DNA of 64,000 nucleotides, taken from NCBI RefSeq assembly GCF_014212135.1, contig NZ_JACJVQ010000015.1, forward strand, positions 62,001-126,000. Reading direction: 5' to 3'. The stretch is from Cohnella thailandensis. Its GTDB lineage: Bacteria > Bacillota > Bacilli > Paenibacillales > Paenibacillaceae. Both the position numbers and the translations under genes were made by a program. Shown here piece after piece: positions 25,669 to 36,190 of this stretch. Below the pieces are notes generated by a model. That model worked only from the letters and a program-made list of their open reading frames with translations. It was not told the origin of the DNA and did no database searches. Position 1 is the first letter of the stretch. The number at the start of each line of letters is the position of its first letter.

Positions 25669-26895
25669 ATGTTATCAAGCCGTTATCGCCAATTCGGATC
25701 CGTTGCTTTAGTCCGTCTTGCTTATATTTGTCTTATCTTCGGTTTGCTGCCGGTCCCCGCCGCTCACGGACAAGCTTCGCCTTCTCTCAGGCAGCTGATC
25801 TACTTGGACGATTCCAAGCGGAGCTCGGCGCTGATGGAGCTTAGCTTCGACGTCCGGAATTGGACCGTCGGCCAAGTCATCTCGCATAAGCCGTATGCCG
25901 TCGTGAACGAGGTCGGGGGAGAAGCGGGCAAGTTCGCGTACGAGCTCCAAGTGTGGCGCGGAACCGGCGTGCGCGAAGGCAGCGACCTGATGACGGAATG
26001 GGATGTCCTGGATATCTCCGGGCAAGGCTCCGTCATCCAGGTGTTCGTCAACTATGCCCGAGTCGCCCCGAATTACTTCGCCGCCGCCAGCCAGAAGGAA
26101 TTCCGAACCTTATCGGGAACGGAGACGTATCCTTGGGCGGATCTGCCGACGGACCCGGAAGCACAGGCCAGGGGCGTTCCGGCGCTTCCGGCGGACGGCT
26201 TCTTCGATGTCTACGGGATTCTCCCGCAGGACGGATCCGTCGCGCTCTCCAGCGTTGCCCATCAAGTAAGGGCTTTGCCCGACATCCCGTCGCAACTTAA
26301 GGAGACGGCCCCGCAGCCAGTTGCGCTGCCGGCCGGGCCGGCGACGGCGGTCCCCTCCGACCTGAGCGGCCACTGGGGCGAGGCGTACGTGCTCGATCTG
26401 ATGGGCAAGGGCATGATCAAGGGCTTCGAAGACGGAACCGTTCAGCCGGATCGCGAGCTGACCCGGGCCGAGTTCGTCGCCATGCTTATTCGTGCCCTTC
26501 AGGTCGAGCCGCTCTCGCCGCCGGCCGTCGTTTACTCGGACGTGCCGTTGACGCATTGGGCGAGCAAGGAGATCGGACTCGCCTACGAGATCGGCGTTAT
26601 CGATACGGACGGCACGGGTAGGCTCCAGCCTTCCAGGTTAATCACCCGAATGGAGATGGCCCGCGTGCTGGCGGCGGCGATGCCGTCCTTCGCTCCGCCT
26701 CAAGAGAACGGAAGCGCCGCGTTGAAGGACGTGGACGCGCTGAAGCCCGCCGATCGGAGAGCGATTCTCTCGCTTGCCGAAGCCGGCATCGTAGGCGGCA
26801 ACGACCTTGGCGAATTCCGTCCCGGGGATTCGCTGACCCGGGCGGAAGCGTCGAAGGTGTTGTCGCAATTTCTGAAGATCAGGCAAGCGCTGTAA
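25669..26895 (+). CDS. Secreted protein with three SLH domains
   Basis: 408 residues. A signal peptide lies at about 1-35 (VPAAHGQA). A unique beta-rich region of about 190 residues follows (RNWTVGQVISHKPYAVV), then three S-layer homology domains at about 225-275, 285-340 and 345-405 (GHWGEAYVLDLMGKGMIKGF, THWASKEIGLAYEIGVID, ADRRAILSLAEAGIVGG). The SLH domains would hold it on the cell wall through pyruvylated polymers. The function of the N-terminal region is not recognised. A strong terminator follows. Confidence 0.8.
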   Translation: MLSSRYRQFGSVALVRLAYICLIFGLLPVPAAHGQASPSLRQLIYLDDSKRSSALMELSFDVRNWTVGQVISHKPYAVVNEVGGEAGKFAYELQVWRGTGVREGSDLMTEWDVLDISGQGSVIQVFVNYARVAPNYFAAASQKEFRTLSGTETYPWADLPTDPEAQARGVPALPADGFFDVYGILPQDGSVALSSVAHQVRALPDIPSQLKETAPQPVALPAGPATAVPSDLSGHWGEAYVLDLMGKGMIKGFEDGTVQPDRELTRAEFVAMLIRALQVEPLSPPAVVYSDVPLTHWASKEIGLAYEIGVIDTDGTGRLQPSRLITRMEMARVLAAAMPSFAPPQENGSAALKDVDALKPADRRAILSLAEAGIVGGNDLGEFRPGDSLTRAEASKVLSQFLKIRQAL

Positions 26896-26905
26896 CTTTT
26901 AGTCC

Positions 26906-26948
26906 AAAGCCCCTGTGTGCGCCATTGATGGCGTGCCGGGGGCTTTTT
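26906..26948 (+). terminator. Terminator after the SLH gene
   Basis: An outer stem AAAGCCCC with GGGGCTTT and an inner stem GCGCCA with TGGCG(T), followed by TTTTT. Confidence 0.85.
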
Positions 26949-27158
26949 GCCGCGATCATCGCTTGTTGGCGAATAGATGACTATTCAAGTGTAATACCGA
27001 GATATCCTGGTATTAACGCGGGTTAACCGGACGACAAGGCTGATTATCGCCGAATGGGATAGCCGCTCCTTGATTTCCGCGGTTTACACGAAGCCCGATT
27101 TGCCCGACAATGATGAAGTTGGATTTTTGTGAACACGCGTTTACTGAGGGGGATCATC

Positions 27159-29000
27159 ATGAATACCGCGGCGGCTTCCGCACAGGAAGCGCTCAATAGG
27201 AAGCTCGGAGCCGATGCCAGGGAAGGCGGGGCCTCTTACGGCATGGAGCATTTATTCGAGAACGAATCGCTGACGGATCGCCGTCCGGCCCGATTCTTGT
27301 CTCTCTTGTACAAGGACCACTGGACGAAGCTCGCGATTTCGGTTTTCTTTTTCCTGATTAAGCATTCCCCGGTTTATGTGCTGCCGATCGTCACGGCCAA
27401 CCTCATCAACATGGCGACGAAACCGGAGGAACATGGCCGGACGGAATTATGGTGGAACTTCATTCTGCTCTTCGTCGTTATCGTGCAGAATATCCCGACC
27501 CAGGTGCTGCATATCTCCTACATGAGCAAAGCGATCCGCTACGTGGAAGCGGGCCTTCGAAGCACGCTGGTGCGCAAGCTGCAGCGGCTCTCGATGGCGG
27601 CCCACGGGGAGCTCGCCGCGGGCAAGCTGCAAGCGAAGGTGCTGCGGGACGTCGAGGCGATCGAATTCCTGTCCCGCCAGATGATGCTCTCGGTCATTCC
27701 CGCCATCGTCAGCGTTATCGTCGCGATCTACATCACGGCTTCCCGCAGCCTGCTCGTCACGGGATTTTTCGTCCTGACGATTCCGGCCGCGCTCGTGGTC
27801 ATCTCCTTTTTCCGCAAAAAGATTCAAAGAACGAACACGGAGTTCCGCAAGCAGATCGAGTCGATGTCCGGCCAAGTGTCCGAGATGGTGGGGATGATGC
27901 CGGTCACCCGGGCTCACGGGCTGGAGCAGACGGAGATCAACAAGATCGATTCGACGCTCGGCCGCCTGCGCAACAAGGGCTATCGCCTGGACATCGTGGA
28001 AGCCTATTTCGGTTCCTCGGCATGGGTGACGTTCCAAGTGTTCCAGGTGCTCTGCCTGGCGTTTACGATCCTGCTAGCGTACCGCGGGACGATTCCGGTC
28101 GGGGACGTGGTGCTGTACCAGTCCTTCTTCACGATGATTCTGAACTCGGTGAGCCAGCTGCTTAACGTGTACCCGAACATCGCCAAAGGCTTCGAGTCGA
28201 TCTACTCGGTGACGGAGATCTTGTTCTCGAAGGAGGAAGAGGAGTACCGGGGCAAGAAGAAGCCGGAGAACGTATCGGGAAGCTTCAAGTTCGAAGGCGT
28301 TCACTTCGGCTATCCGAACTCGGAACGGCACGTGCTGAGCGACTTCAACCTGGACGTGAAGGCGGGCGAATGCATCGCTCTCGTCGGAGCGTCCGGAGCG
28401 GGCAAGTCGACGGTGCTGAATCTCGCGATCGGCTTCAACCGTCCGACCAAGGGGCGGGTCCTGCTCGACGGCATGCCGATGGACGATCTCGACATGTCCG
28501 TATACCGGCAGAGCTTGGCGGTCGTCCATCAGAGCACGGTGCTGTTCTCGGGAACCATCCGGGAAAATATTACGTACGGACTGCCGACGGTGAGCGAGGA
28601 GAAGCTGGAGGAAGTCATTCGCATGACGCATCTGCAGGACGTGATCGCCATGCTTCCGCAAGGGCTGGACACTCCGGTCGGCGAGCACGGCGGCAAGCTG
28701 TCCGGCGGCCAGCGGCAGCGCATCGCGATCGCGCGGGCGCTGATCCGCGATCCGAAGATCATCCTGCTCGACGAAGCGACGTCGGCGCTCGACAACGAGT
28801 CGGAATACTTCGTGCAGCAGGCGATGCAGCAGCTGATCAAGAACCGAACGACGTTCATCGTCGCGCACCGGCTGTCCACGATCCGCGACGCGGACCGCAT
28901 CGTCGTCATGAAGCAGGGCAAGTGCGTCGAGATCGGCACCTACGAGGAGCTGATGGCGAAGCAAGGCGAATTCTATCAACTGAAGCAGCTTCAGGCTTAA
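27159..29000 (+). CDS. ABC exporter (fused membrane and ATPase domains)
   Basis: A 613-residue half-transporter: six membrane helices in the first about 340 residues, then an ATPase with Walker A GASGAGKST near residue 410, signature LSGGQRQRIAIARAL, Walker B IILLDEATSALD and H-loop AHRLST. It is of the MsbA/LmrA-like exporter class and would work as a homodimer, since no partner is adjacent. Substrate not predictable. The ATG at 27159 follows GAGGGGG. An in-frame GTG at 27129 is less well placed. A hairpin terminator follows. Confidence 0.88.
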   Translation: MNTAAASAQEALNRKLGADAREGGASYGMEHLFENESLTDRRPARFLSLLYKDHWTKLAISVFFFLIKHSPVYVLPIVTANLINMATKPEEHGRTELWWNFILLFVVIVQNIPTQVLHISYMSKAIRYVEAGLRSTLVRKLQRLSMAAHGELAAGKLQAKVLRDVEAIEFLSRQMMLSVIPAIVSVIVAIYITASRSLLVTGFFVLTIPAALVVISFFRKKIQRTNTEFRKQIESMSGQVSEMVGMMPVTRAHGLEQTEINKIDSTLGRLRNKGYRLDIVEAYFGSSAWVTFQVFQVLCLAFTILLAYRGTIPVGDVVLYQSFFTMILNSVSQLLNVYPNIAKGFESIYSVTEILFSKEEEEYRGKKKPENVSGSFKFEGVHFGYPNSERHVLSDFNLDVKAGECIALVGASGAGKSTVLNLAIGFNRPTKGRVLLDGMPMDDLDMSVYRQSLAVVHQSTVLFSGTIRENITYGLPTVSEEKLEEVIRMTHLQDVIAMLPQGLDTPVGEHGGKLSGGQRQRIAIARALIRDPKIILLDEATSALDNESEYFVQQAMQQLIKNRTTFIVAHRLSTIRDADRIVVMKQGKCVEIGTYEELMAKQGEFYQLKQLQA

Positions 29001-29013
29001 GCGGCTTGGAGGA

Positions 29014-29045
29014 GAGGAGGGCCGTCCGCGAGGGCGGTCTTTCTT
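29014..29045 (+). terminator. Terminator after the ABC exporter
   Basis: A GC-rich hairpin (GGGCCGTC paired with GGGCGGTC, loop CGCGA) followed by TTTCTT. Confidence 0.65.
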
Positions 29046-29127
29046 CAATTCTTGAGTACCGTCGTTCTGGAGACGCGCCCTTCATTTGTAGTATGATGAA
29101 AGGACAAGAATCGCAGGGGGCGGAACG

Positions 29128-30477
29128 ATGTCGGGCAAGGGCATAGAGGAAACGAACGGGGAACTGACGAAGCACGAGCTGCTGCTGCAGTACATTAGGG
29201 AGCTGCCGGTCGGCACGCGGATCTCCGTGCGTCAGGTGGCCAAGGAGCGGGACGTGTCGGAAGGGACGGCATACCGCGCGCTGAAGGAAGCGGAGCAGCT
29301 CGGCTACGTCAACACGAAGGAACGGATCGGGACGGTGCGCGTCGACCGGAAGCGGCGCGGCCAGCCGGAGCAGCTGACGTTCGCCGAGGTGCTGGAGATC
29401 GTGCAAGGGGAGCTGCTGGGAGGCAAGGAAGGCCTCGGCAAGACGCTCCATAAGTTCGTCATCGGCGCGATGGAGCTGGACGAGATGATGGGGTACATCG
29501 ATGCGGGAAGCCTGCTGATCGTCGGCAACCGCGCGAACGCTCAGCGGGTCGCGCTGGAGCAAGGTGCGGGGGTTCTCGTGACGGGGGGCTTCGGAGCGAG
29601 CGAAGAAGTGCGGGCATACGCGGACGATAGGCAGCTGCCTATCTTGAACTGCAAGTACGACACGTTCACCGTCGCTTCGATGATCAACCGCGCGATGTAC
29701 GACCGGCTGATCAAGCGCAAAATCATGACGATCGCGGACCTGGTCGAGCCGCAGGCGAGGACGGGCGCCCTGAAGCAGAACGCTTCCGTGGCGGAGTTTC
29801 TGAAGCTGAGCGAGGAGACGGGCTACTCTCGGTTCCCGATAACGGACGATTGGAACCGGGTGGTCGGGATCGTCACCTCGAAGGACGTCGTCGGATCTCC
29901 GGGAGCCCAGACGCTGGACAAGCTGATGACGCGCAGGCCGATGACGGTGACGATGGCGACCCCGATCGCGTCGGCCGCTCACCGGATGGTATCGGAAGGC
30001 ATCGATCTGCTGCCGGTCGTCGACCGACAGAGAAAGCTGATCGGAGTCGTAAGCCGCGCGGAAGTGCTTCGCGCGATGCAGTTCTCCTCCAACAATCAGC
30101 AGCAAGGAGAGACGTTCGACGCGCTGATCTGGGGAGGGTTCTCGGAGAGAAGGGACGAGGAGAACCGGCTCGTATTCACGGGACTGGCCACTCCTCAGAT
30201 GATCGGATCCTTCGGCACCGTGTCGGAGGGAGTCCTGACGATGCTGATGCAGCAGGCGGCGGCCAGGGCTGCGAACGACCTGCACAGGCGCGACCACGTG
30301 CTGCAGAACATGACGACTTATTTTCTCCGGACGGTGCCGATCGAAGCCACGCTCTCCATCCTGCCGAGCATCATCGAGGTAAGCCGACGCCATCTGATGA
30401 TGGAAGTGACGGTGCTTCAGGACGGAGACGTGATGGCCCGGGCTCTGCTTACTGCGCAGACGATCGATGCTTGGTGA
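29128..30477 (+). CDS. ytoI: YtoI-like protein: HTH, DRTGG, twin CBS and hotdog domains
   Basis: 449 residues. A GntR-like winged helix at about 10-75, a DRTGG-like domain at about 85-190, two CBS domains at about 200-310 (sites for adenine nucleotides) and a C-terminal hotdog thioesterase-like domain at about 330-445. This rare domain order matches Bacillus YtoI, and as in Bacillus it lies near ytpI, ytrI, ytrH and dnaE. Probably a nucleotide-responsive regulator. The targets are unknown. It overlaps the convergent ytpI at the 3' end. Confidence 0.85.
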   Translation: MSGKGIEETNGELTKHELLLQYIRELPVGTRISVRQVAKERDVSEGTAYRALKEAEQLGYVNTKERIGTVRVDRKRRGQPEQLTFAEVLEIVQGELLGGKEGLGKTLHKFVIGAMELDEMMGYIDAGSLLIVGNRANAQRVALEQGAGVLVTGGFGASEEVRAYADDRQLPILNCKYDTFTVASMINRAMYDRLIKRKIMTIADLVEPQARTGALKQNASVAEFLKLSEETGYSRFPITDDWNRVVGIVTSKDVVGSPGAQTLDKLMTRRPMTVTMATPIASAAHRMVSEGIDLLPVVDRQRKLIGVVSRAEVLRAMQFSSNNQQQGETFDALIWGGFSERRDEENRLVFTGLATPQMIGSFGTVSEGVLTMLMQQAAARAANDLHRRDHVLQNMTTYFLRTVPIEATLSILPSIIEVSRRHLMMEVTVLQDGDVMARALLTAQTIDAW

Positions 30478-30754
30478 AGTGGGAATGGTTGCGCATTCCC
30501 GCGAACAGGTTGAACAGTCCCAGCACTAGGAAAACAGCGCCGACGATGACGCGCAGCGTCGAGCCGCTGAAGAGGAGCATCTGGATCAGGGCAAGCAGGA
30601 TGAGCGTCGAGCCGAGGCAGATGTTCATCCGGGCTCCGTACAGGCCGCGCAGAACGGCGTTGGCGGTTCTCCGCGAACGATAGCTGAAGAAGACGGACAG
30701 GACGGACGACAGAATGACTAGCGCGCCCAGGATCCATTGAAGTGCGGATTCCAT
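30449..30754 (-). CDS. ytpI: YtpI family membrane protein
   Basis: A 101-residue protein with three predicted transmembrane helices (about 5-22, 43-63 and 68-88) joined by short basic loops, matching YtpI in length and position. Function unknown. Its last 29 bases overlap the end of ytoI on the opposite strand. The spacing of AAGGAG to the ATG is long, so the exact start is slightly uncertain. Confidence 0.75.
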   Translation of the reverse strand: MESALQWILGALVILSSVLSVFFSYRSRRTANAVLRGLYGARMNICLGSTLILLALIQMLLFSGSTLRVIVGAVFLVLGLFNLFAGMRNHSHFTKHRSSAQ

Positions 30755-30884
30755 AGTTCGAGTTGCAGCTCCTTCGGTTGAAGAATTTGTCCTCTATTGT
30801 AGCATAATCGTAGGGAATCCGCTTCTAGGCGTTTCCATTTCCGTCGTATCCGTCAAATCCTTCGTACTCGCTATTCTCGCCAGA

Positions 30885-31370
30885 TTACTTGGTCAGAACC
30901 TGCTTCGCCTCCACCCACACTTGGAGCACGGAATCGGCCAGAAGCATCGTCCGGATGCTGACGGAATAGTTTTTGCTCTTCACGTCCGTGTACACCTTGC
31001 CATTGATCAGCTTGCGCACGAGCTCCGCATCGGAGCCGATGTCGTAGATGCTGTTCCCGATCAGAATGGAGAGGTCCTTCTCCACCTTTTTCTTGAGCTC
31101 GGCCTCGGCCACTTTATCGACGGGGGGCTTGCCCTCCGGCTCCAGTACGAACGCGACGATTTCGCGAATCTTCGTCACCTGCTTGTTCGCCTTCAACTGC
31201 GCCTCGGTCAGGGTGAGCTGCTCCTTCAGGTCGTAATTTTGCTCGATAATGCGATGCGATTGGTCCGCCACCATGCTGTTAAAAATCGCCGCCCCGACGA
31301 TCATCCCGCATAGGAAGAACGCCATCGAGTGCATCCCCTTGCGATAGCGTTTAAAGTCAGGTACCCTCAC
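30885..31370 (-). CDS. ytrI: Sporulation protein YtrI
   Basis: 161 residues with one N-terminal transmembrane helix (about 15-35) followed by a coiled coil (about 40-65) and a small C-terminal domain. This is the layout of Bacillus YtrI, a mother-cell protein needed for normal spore formation. The start is GTG, six bases after GGGGTGA, and that sequence overlaps the stop of ytrH. The order ytrH-ytrI divergent from dnaE is as in Bacillus. Confidence 0.75.
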   Translation of the reverse strand: MRVPDFKRYRKGMHSMAFFLCGMIVGAAIFNSMVADQSHRIIEQNYDLKEQLTLTEAQLKANKQVTKIREIVAFVLEPEGKPPVDKVAEAELKKKVEKDLSILIGNSIYDIGSDAELVRKLINGKVYTDVKSKNYSVSIRTMLLADSVLQVWVEAKQVLTK

Positions 31371-31376
31371 CGTGCG

Positions 31377-31721
31377 TCACCCCGCGCTCCGGCACATCCA
31401 TTGAATCAGCTCGCCGGCCAGATGAGCCCCCAGAAAGGCAAATAGAATATAGGCGATCTGCATGATCGCGGGAGACAAATAGCCCTCCGACACGTTCCAT
31501 TCGATGACGCGGATGGGGTCGATCGATCCGCCGATGGCGACGACGACGGCCCATATCTTGATTCGCGCCGCGATATCGAGCATCGTCGTCTGCGGGGACT
31601 GCCAGAGGAACAAAGATGCCATCCCCGCGAGCATCGAAGCCCCCAGCACGACGCCGAAAGCGACGAAGAAATCGAGAGTCGCTTGGGTGAAAAACCGATT
31701 CATATTGCTCAGATCGTTCAT
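31377..31721 (-). CDS. ytrH: Sporulation membrane protein YtrH
   Basis: A 114-residue protein with three hydrophobic helices (about 12-35, 50-70 and 85-105), matching YtrH in size. An in-frame upstream ATG at 31742 exists, but GGAGGGG lies seven bases before the internal ATG at 31721, which also restores the Bacillus length. It is divergent from dnaE and forms an operon with ytrI. The role is in sporulation at the forespore membrane, by family knowledge. Confidence 0.78.
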   Translation of the reverse strand: MNDLSNMNRFFTQATLDFFVAFGVVLGASMLAGMASLFLWQSPQTTMLDIAARIKIWAVVVAIGGSIDPIRVIEWNVSEGYLSPAIMQIAYILFAFLGAHLAGELIQWMCRSAG

Positions 31722-31831
31722 TCCGATCCCCTCCTTTAACATCTATATGGGACGGGCTTCGCGTCATATGATACAATTAAAGAAACAAACATATGATCGT
31801 ATGTTAATCGGACCAAAAAGAAGGGATTTCC

Positions 31832-34800
31832 ATGTGCGGTTTCGTTCATTTGCATGTTCATAGCGAGTACAGTCTGCTGGACGGGGCTTCCCGCATCAAG
31901 GAGATGGCGGCCAAGGCGGCCGACCTCGGCATGAAGGCGCTCGCGCTGACCGACCACGGCGTCATGTACGGGGCGATTCCCTTCTACAAGGCCTGCCGGG
32001 AGCGCGGCGTCAAGCCGATCATCGGCATGGAAGCGTACGTCGCTTCCGGCTCCCGGTTGGAGAGGGTGTCGCGCAAGGAACAGCCCATCTATCACCTGAC
32101 GCTGCTGGCGAAGAATTTGACGGGATACCGGAACCTGATGAAGCTGAGCTCGATCGGGCACCTGGAGGGCTTCTACTATAAGCCTCGCATCGACTTCGAG
32201 ACGATCGAGAAGCATGCGGAGGGACTCGTCTGCCTGAGCGGCTGCCTGGCGGGAGAGCTGTCCCAGCACCTGGCGAACGATCGGTACGAGGAGGCGAAGA
32301 AGACGGCTCTTCGTTACCGCGGGCTGTTCGGGGAGGACTACTTCCTCGAAATTCAGGACCACGGGATTCTCGAGCAGAAGAAAGTGGCCGCGGGGATCGC
32401 GCGCCTCGCGGAGGAGACCGGCATCCCGCTCGTCGCGACGAACGACTCCCATTATTTGAGCGAAGAAGATTCCTCGCTTCAGGACGTTCTCATCTGCATC
32501 GGCACCGGCAAAACTCTCGAGGATCAAGACCGACTGAAGATCGAAACCACCCAGCTCTACCTTAAGAGTGAGGAGGAGATGCGCAGGCTGTTCCCCCATC
32601 TTCCGGAGGCCATCGCGAACACGGCGCGGATCGCCGACCGCTGCGAGCTGGAGCTGGAGCTCGGCGGCCACATCCTTCCGGCGTATCATCCGCTTCCCGA
32701 AGGAATGTCCGCGGGCGCCTATCTCGAATCGCTCTGCCGCGCGGGGCTGGAGGAACGCTATTCGCATCGGCCGGACTGGAACGACCCGGCTCCGGCGGCG
32801 ACCGGAGTCCCCTCCTTCCGGCAGCAGGCGGAGGATCGCCTTAAGTATGAGCTTAGCGTCATCGGCCGGATGGGGTTCGACGATTATTTTCTGATCGTAT
32901 GGGATTTCATTCGGTTCGCCCGGGAAAACGGCATCGCGACCGGGCCGGGACGAGGCTCCTCGGCGGGGAGCCTCGTGGCCTACACGCTGCGGATTACGAA
33001 CGTCGACCCGATCGGACACAAGCTGCTGTTCGAGCGGTTCCTCAACCCGGAGCGGGTGACGATGCCCGATATCGACATCGACTTCAGCGACGAGCGCCGG
33101 GACGAGGTCATCCGCTACGTCTCGGACAAGTACGGCAACGGTCACGTGGCGCAGATCATCACGTTCGGAACGTTAGCGGCGCGCGCTGCCGTGCGGGATG
33201 TCGGGCGCGTCATGAATCTGCCTTACGGCGAGGTGGACAAGGCGGCCAAGCTGATTCCCGGTGCGCCCGGCATGTCCATCGAGCGCGCGATGAAGGAGAA
33301 CCCCGACTTCAAGGCGCTCGCGGATAAGGGAGGCCAGATCGGGGACCTGATCGCGATGGCCCGCCGGGCGGAGGGCATGCCGCGCCACGCGTCCACGCAC
33401 GCCGCCGGAGTCGTGATCTCCTCGGAGCCGCTAACCGATTACGTTCCCCTGCAGGAAGGAACGGGAGGCGTGCCGCTCACGCAGTATTCCATGGAGCATC
33501 TGGAAGCGGTCGGCCTCCTGAAGATGGATTTTCTCGGGCTCCGCACGTTGTCTATCATCGAGAGAGCGATGGGGTGGGTGAAGGAGAGAGAAGGCGCCGA
33601 GCTTCGCTGGGAGACGATTCCCTTCGACGATCCGGCGACGTACGGGCTGCTGGGCAAGGGCGATACGATGGGCATCTTCCAGTTGGAATCCGCGGGAGTG
33701 AGGCGGGTGCTGAAGGACCTGAAGCCGAGCTCGTTCGAGGACATCGTGTCGGTCGTCGCGCTGTACCGGCCGGGGCCGATGGAATTCATTCCGCAGTTCA
33801 TCCGCACGAAGCACGGGGAGATGGGGAGCGAGTATCCGCACCCCGACCTGGAGCCGATCCTGAAGGACACGTACGGCATCATCGTCTACCAGGAGCAGAT
33901 CATGCAGATCGCCTCGAGCATGGCCGGGTTCTCACTTGGGGAAGCGGATCTGTTAAGGCGAGCCGTCGGCAAAAAAAAGCGGGAGGTGCTGGACGAACAG
34001 CGCGCGCATTTTGTCGGGGGGAGCTTGAAGCAGGGGTATGGCGAGGAGGAGGCGAACCGCGTCTACGACATGATCGTGCGGTTCGCCGACTACGGGTTCC
34101 CGCGCGCGCACGCGGCCGCCTACGCGGTGCTTGCGTTCCAGACGGCCTACCTGAAGGCCCACTACCCGGTGTTCTTCATGGCGTCGATGCTGACGGCCGT
34201 CATCGGCAACCAGCGCAAGACGGCGGAATACGTGGACGAGTGCCGGCGGATGGGCATCGCGGTGCTGCCTCCCGACGTCAACGAGAGCGGAGTGCTGTTC
34301 ACGCCCGTTCAAGGCGATTCGCCCGCGATCCGCTACGGCCTGGCGGCGGTGAAGAACGTCGGCACGCAGGCGATCGAGAGCATTCTGGCGGCGCGCTCGG
34401 AGGGGCCGTTCGAGAGCCTGACCGACCTATGCCGCCGAGTCGATCCTCGCGTCTGCAACAAGCGCGTCCTGGAGTCGCTGCTCCTGTCCGGGGCGTTCGG
34501 CTCGCTGCCCGGCCACCGCGCCCAGCAGCTCGCCGCGCTCGACGAGACGGTCGAAGCGGCCGCCGCTTGGCGCAAGGAGAAGGAAGAGCTTCAGCTCGAG
34601 CTGTCGCTGGATCTGTCGGATCTGGGGGAAGCGCCGAATTGGAGCGTCGACCTGCCGGACATCGCTCCGTTCACGCAGACCCAGACGCTTGAGCTGGAGA
34701 GGGAACTGCTCGGCCTTTACTTGTCCGGGCATCCGCTGGACGAATACGAGCCCAAGTGGGAGGAGCTCGGCCTGGACCGGCTGGTGGAGCTGACGGAAGC

Positions 34801-35527
34801 GGCGGACGGCGCGTCCGTCGTCACGGCGGGGATGGTCGTGTCGGTGAAGCAGATCCTGACCAAAAGCGGGCAATCGATGGCTTTCCTGGAGCTGGAGGAT
34901 CGCATCATGGGCGCGGAGCTGGTCGCTTTCCCTTCGGTATGGAAGAGCGCGGCCCAGCATGTGAGCAAAGGCTCCTTGCTGCTCGTGAAGGCGAAGCTGC
35001 AGCAGGGCGACGAGGACTTCAAGCTGCTCGCGGACGAGCTCGTGCCGCTTACGGTTCCGGATTTGGCCGCGCAAGCGGCGCGTTTGAGAAGAGCGCGGGC
35101 GCCGATATACGGGGCCAATCGCCCGGGAGGCGGAAGCCCGGGAGGCGGCAAGTCCCGCGAAGGAGCGGAGAAGCCGCCGTATTCCCGGCCTGCCGGGAAG
35201 GCGTCTGCCTCCGGGCGGCCGCCGCAGCCCGCCGGATCGGGCGTCGCGGCATCCGCGGACTCGGGCCCGGCTGCGCCCGTCAAGCCGCCGATCCCCAGCG
35301 ACCAGAAGGTGTACATTCGGATCGATGCCGCCAGCGAGAGGCCGAGCACGTTGAACCGGCTGAAGACGCTGCTCGCCGAGCATCCGGGCAACCATCCGAC
35401 CCTGCTCTTTTACGAGAAGCAGCGCCGAACGGTCGCCTTGTCCGACGAGCTGATGGTCCGGCCGTCGCCGGAGCTGGTCCGGCGCATCGAGTCCCTTCTC
35501 GGACCGGGAAGCGTTCGCGTCAAATAA
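31832..35527 (+). CDS. dnaE: DNA polymerase III alpha subunit DnaE
   Basis: A 1231-residue replicative polymerase. The PHP domain is at the N-terminus ([23 protein letters not shown]). The palm has the three catalytic aspartates 413, 415 and 417 ([10 protein letters not shown]). A helix-hairpin-helix and an OB-fold lie towards the C-terminus. It is about 115 residues longer than Bacillus DnaE. Part of the excess is a Pro/Gly/Ala-rich, basic, probably disordered insert at about 1087-1153, between the OB-fold and the final domain. In Bacillaceae DnaE extends primers before PolC takes over. A strong hairpin follows the gene. Confidence 0.95.
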   Translation: MCGFVHLHVHSEYSLLDGASRIKEMAAKAADLGMKALALTDHGVMYGAIPFYKACRERGVKPIIGMEAYVASGSRLERVSRKEQPIYHLTLLAKNLTGYRNLMKLSSIGHLEGFYYKPRIDFETIEKHAEGLVCLSGCLAGELSQHLANDRYEEAKKTALRYRGLFGEDYFLEIQDHGILEQKKVAAGIARLAEETGIPLVATNDSHYLSEEDSSLQDVLICIGTGKTLEDQDRLKIETTQLYLKSEEEMRRLFPHLPEAIANTARIADRCELELELGGHILPAYHPLPEGMSAGAYLESLCRAGLEERYSHRPDWNDPAPAATGVPSFRQQAEDRLKYELSVIGRMGFDDYFLIVWDFIRFARENGIATGPGRGSSAGSLVAYTLRITNVDPIGHKLLFERFLNPERVTMPDIDIDFSDERRDEVIRYVSDKYGNGHVAQIITFGTLAARAAVRDVGRVMNLPYGEVDKAAKLIPGAPGMSIERAMKENPDFKALADKGGQIGDLIAMARRAEGMPRHASTHAAGVVISSEPLTDYVPLQEGTGGVPLTQYSMEHLEAVGLLKMDFLGLRTLSIIERAMGWVKEREGAELRWETIPFDDPATYGLLGKGDTMGIFQLESAGVRRVLKDLKPSSFEDIVSVVALYRPGPMEFIPQFIRTKHGEMGSEYPHPDLEPILKDTYGIIVYQEQIMQIASSMAGFSLGEADLLRRAVGKKKREVLDEQRAHFVGGSLKQGYGEEEANRVYDMIVRFADYGFPRAHAAAYAVLAFQTAYLKAHYPVFFMASMLTAVIGNQRKTAEYVDECRRMGIAVLPPDVNESGVLFTPVQGDSPAIRYGLAAVKNVGTQAIESILAARSEGPFESLTDLCRRVDPRVCNKRVLESLLLSGAFGSLPGHRAQQLAALDETVEAAAAWRKEKEELQLELSLDLSDLGEAPNWSVDLPDIAPFTQTQTLELERELLGLYLSGHPLDEYEPKWEELGLDRLVELTEAADGASVVTAGMVVSVKQILTKSGQSMAFLELEDRIMGAELVAFPSVWKSAAQHVSKGSLLLVKAKLQQGDEDFKLLADELVPLTVPDLAAQAARLRRARAPIYGANRPGGGSPGGGKSREGAEKPPYSRPAGKASASGRPPQPAGSGVAASADSGPAAPVKPPIPSDQKVYIRIDAASERPSTLNRLKTLLAEHPGNHPTLLFYEKQRRTVALSDELMVRPSPELVRRIESLLGPGSVRVK

Positions 35528-35537
35528 GGGAAACGGA

Positions 35538-35580
35538 GATGCCCTCCGCTTGGCCGATACGGTCCAAGGAGGGCATCTTC
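35538..35580 (+). terminator. Hairpin after dnaE
   Basis: GATGCCCTCC(GC)TTGG pairs with CCAAGGAGGGCATC across a short loop and ends in TTC. A strong stem but a poor U-tract. Confidence 0.65.
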
Positions 35581-35784
35581 GTCGGTTCTCCTGTCCGTTC
35601 TTAGACGAATTCAACCGGATGGCGGGCGCGGCGTCCGGCGGGTAGGCCGCATTGCTCGGTTGCTAGCCTCAAGCCATGTGTGCTATCATTTCATTAATGT
35701 GGAGGTCCTTGACTTCCATCGATTAGGACAGGCTTTGAAGAGCCAGAAGCCGAAGATTAAGCCATCCATTGGGGGTCCCGCTTC

Positions 35785-35973
35785 ATGTGGACGGTCATTT
35801 ACATTGCGCCGACCGCCAAGATTGCGGAGCGGATCCAGAAGCGTTTGACGGAGGAAGGATTCCTCGTTCGGATACGCCCCATCAATCTGACCAAGCCTCA
35901 ATACGAGATTTTGGTTCCGTCCGGCGAAGTTCAGGAAGTGCAAGAGGTTCTCGGAAGCATTTTGCATCTGTAG
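35785..35973 (+). CDS. Small conserved protein between dnaE and accD
   Basis: 62 residues (MWTVIYIAPTAKIAERIQKR...) with an apparent beta-alpha-beta-beta-alpha pattern like the small DUF2007-type signal-transducing fold. The DNA composition fits a real gene, and GGGGGT precedes the ATG. The location between dnaE and accD is shared, as far as I recall, with other Paenibacillaceae. No function recognised. Confidence 0.6.
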   Translation: MWTVIYIAPTAKIAERIQKRLTEEGFLVRIRPINLTKPQYEILVPSGEVQEVQEVLGSILHL

Positions 35974-36190
35974 CCGATTCCGTAGAGGGGAACAGCCGTC
36001 CGGCTTTCCCTTGGATCGGCATCCGATTGAGTAGCAAGCCCTGAAGCAGGGCAGCGAAATCGTTGATCGGACGATAGGGAGTTCGCCGCAGGCATCGGCG
36101 GACGGCCCTGCGCACGTCACGCCTGAACGCTGCGGACCGTTTCGATTCGTTCGGACGGACCGCCATTTTTGTGCCTTGTGAGGTGTCGCT

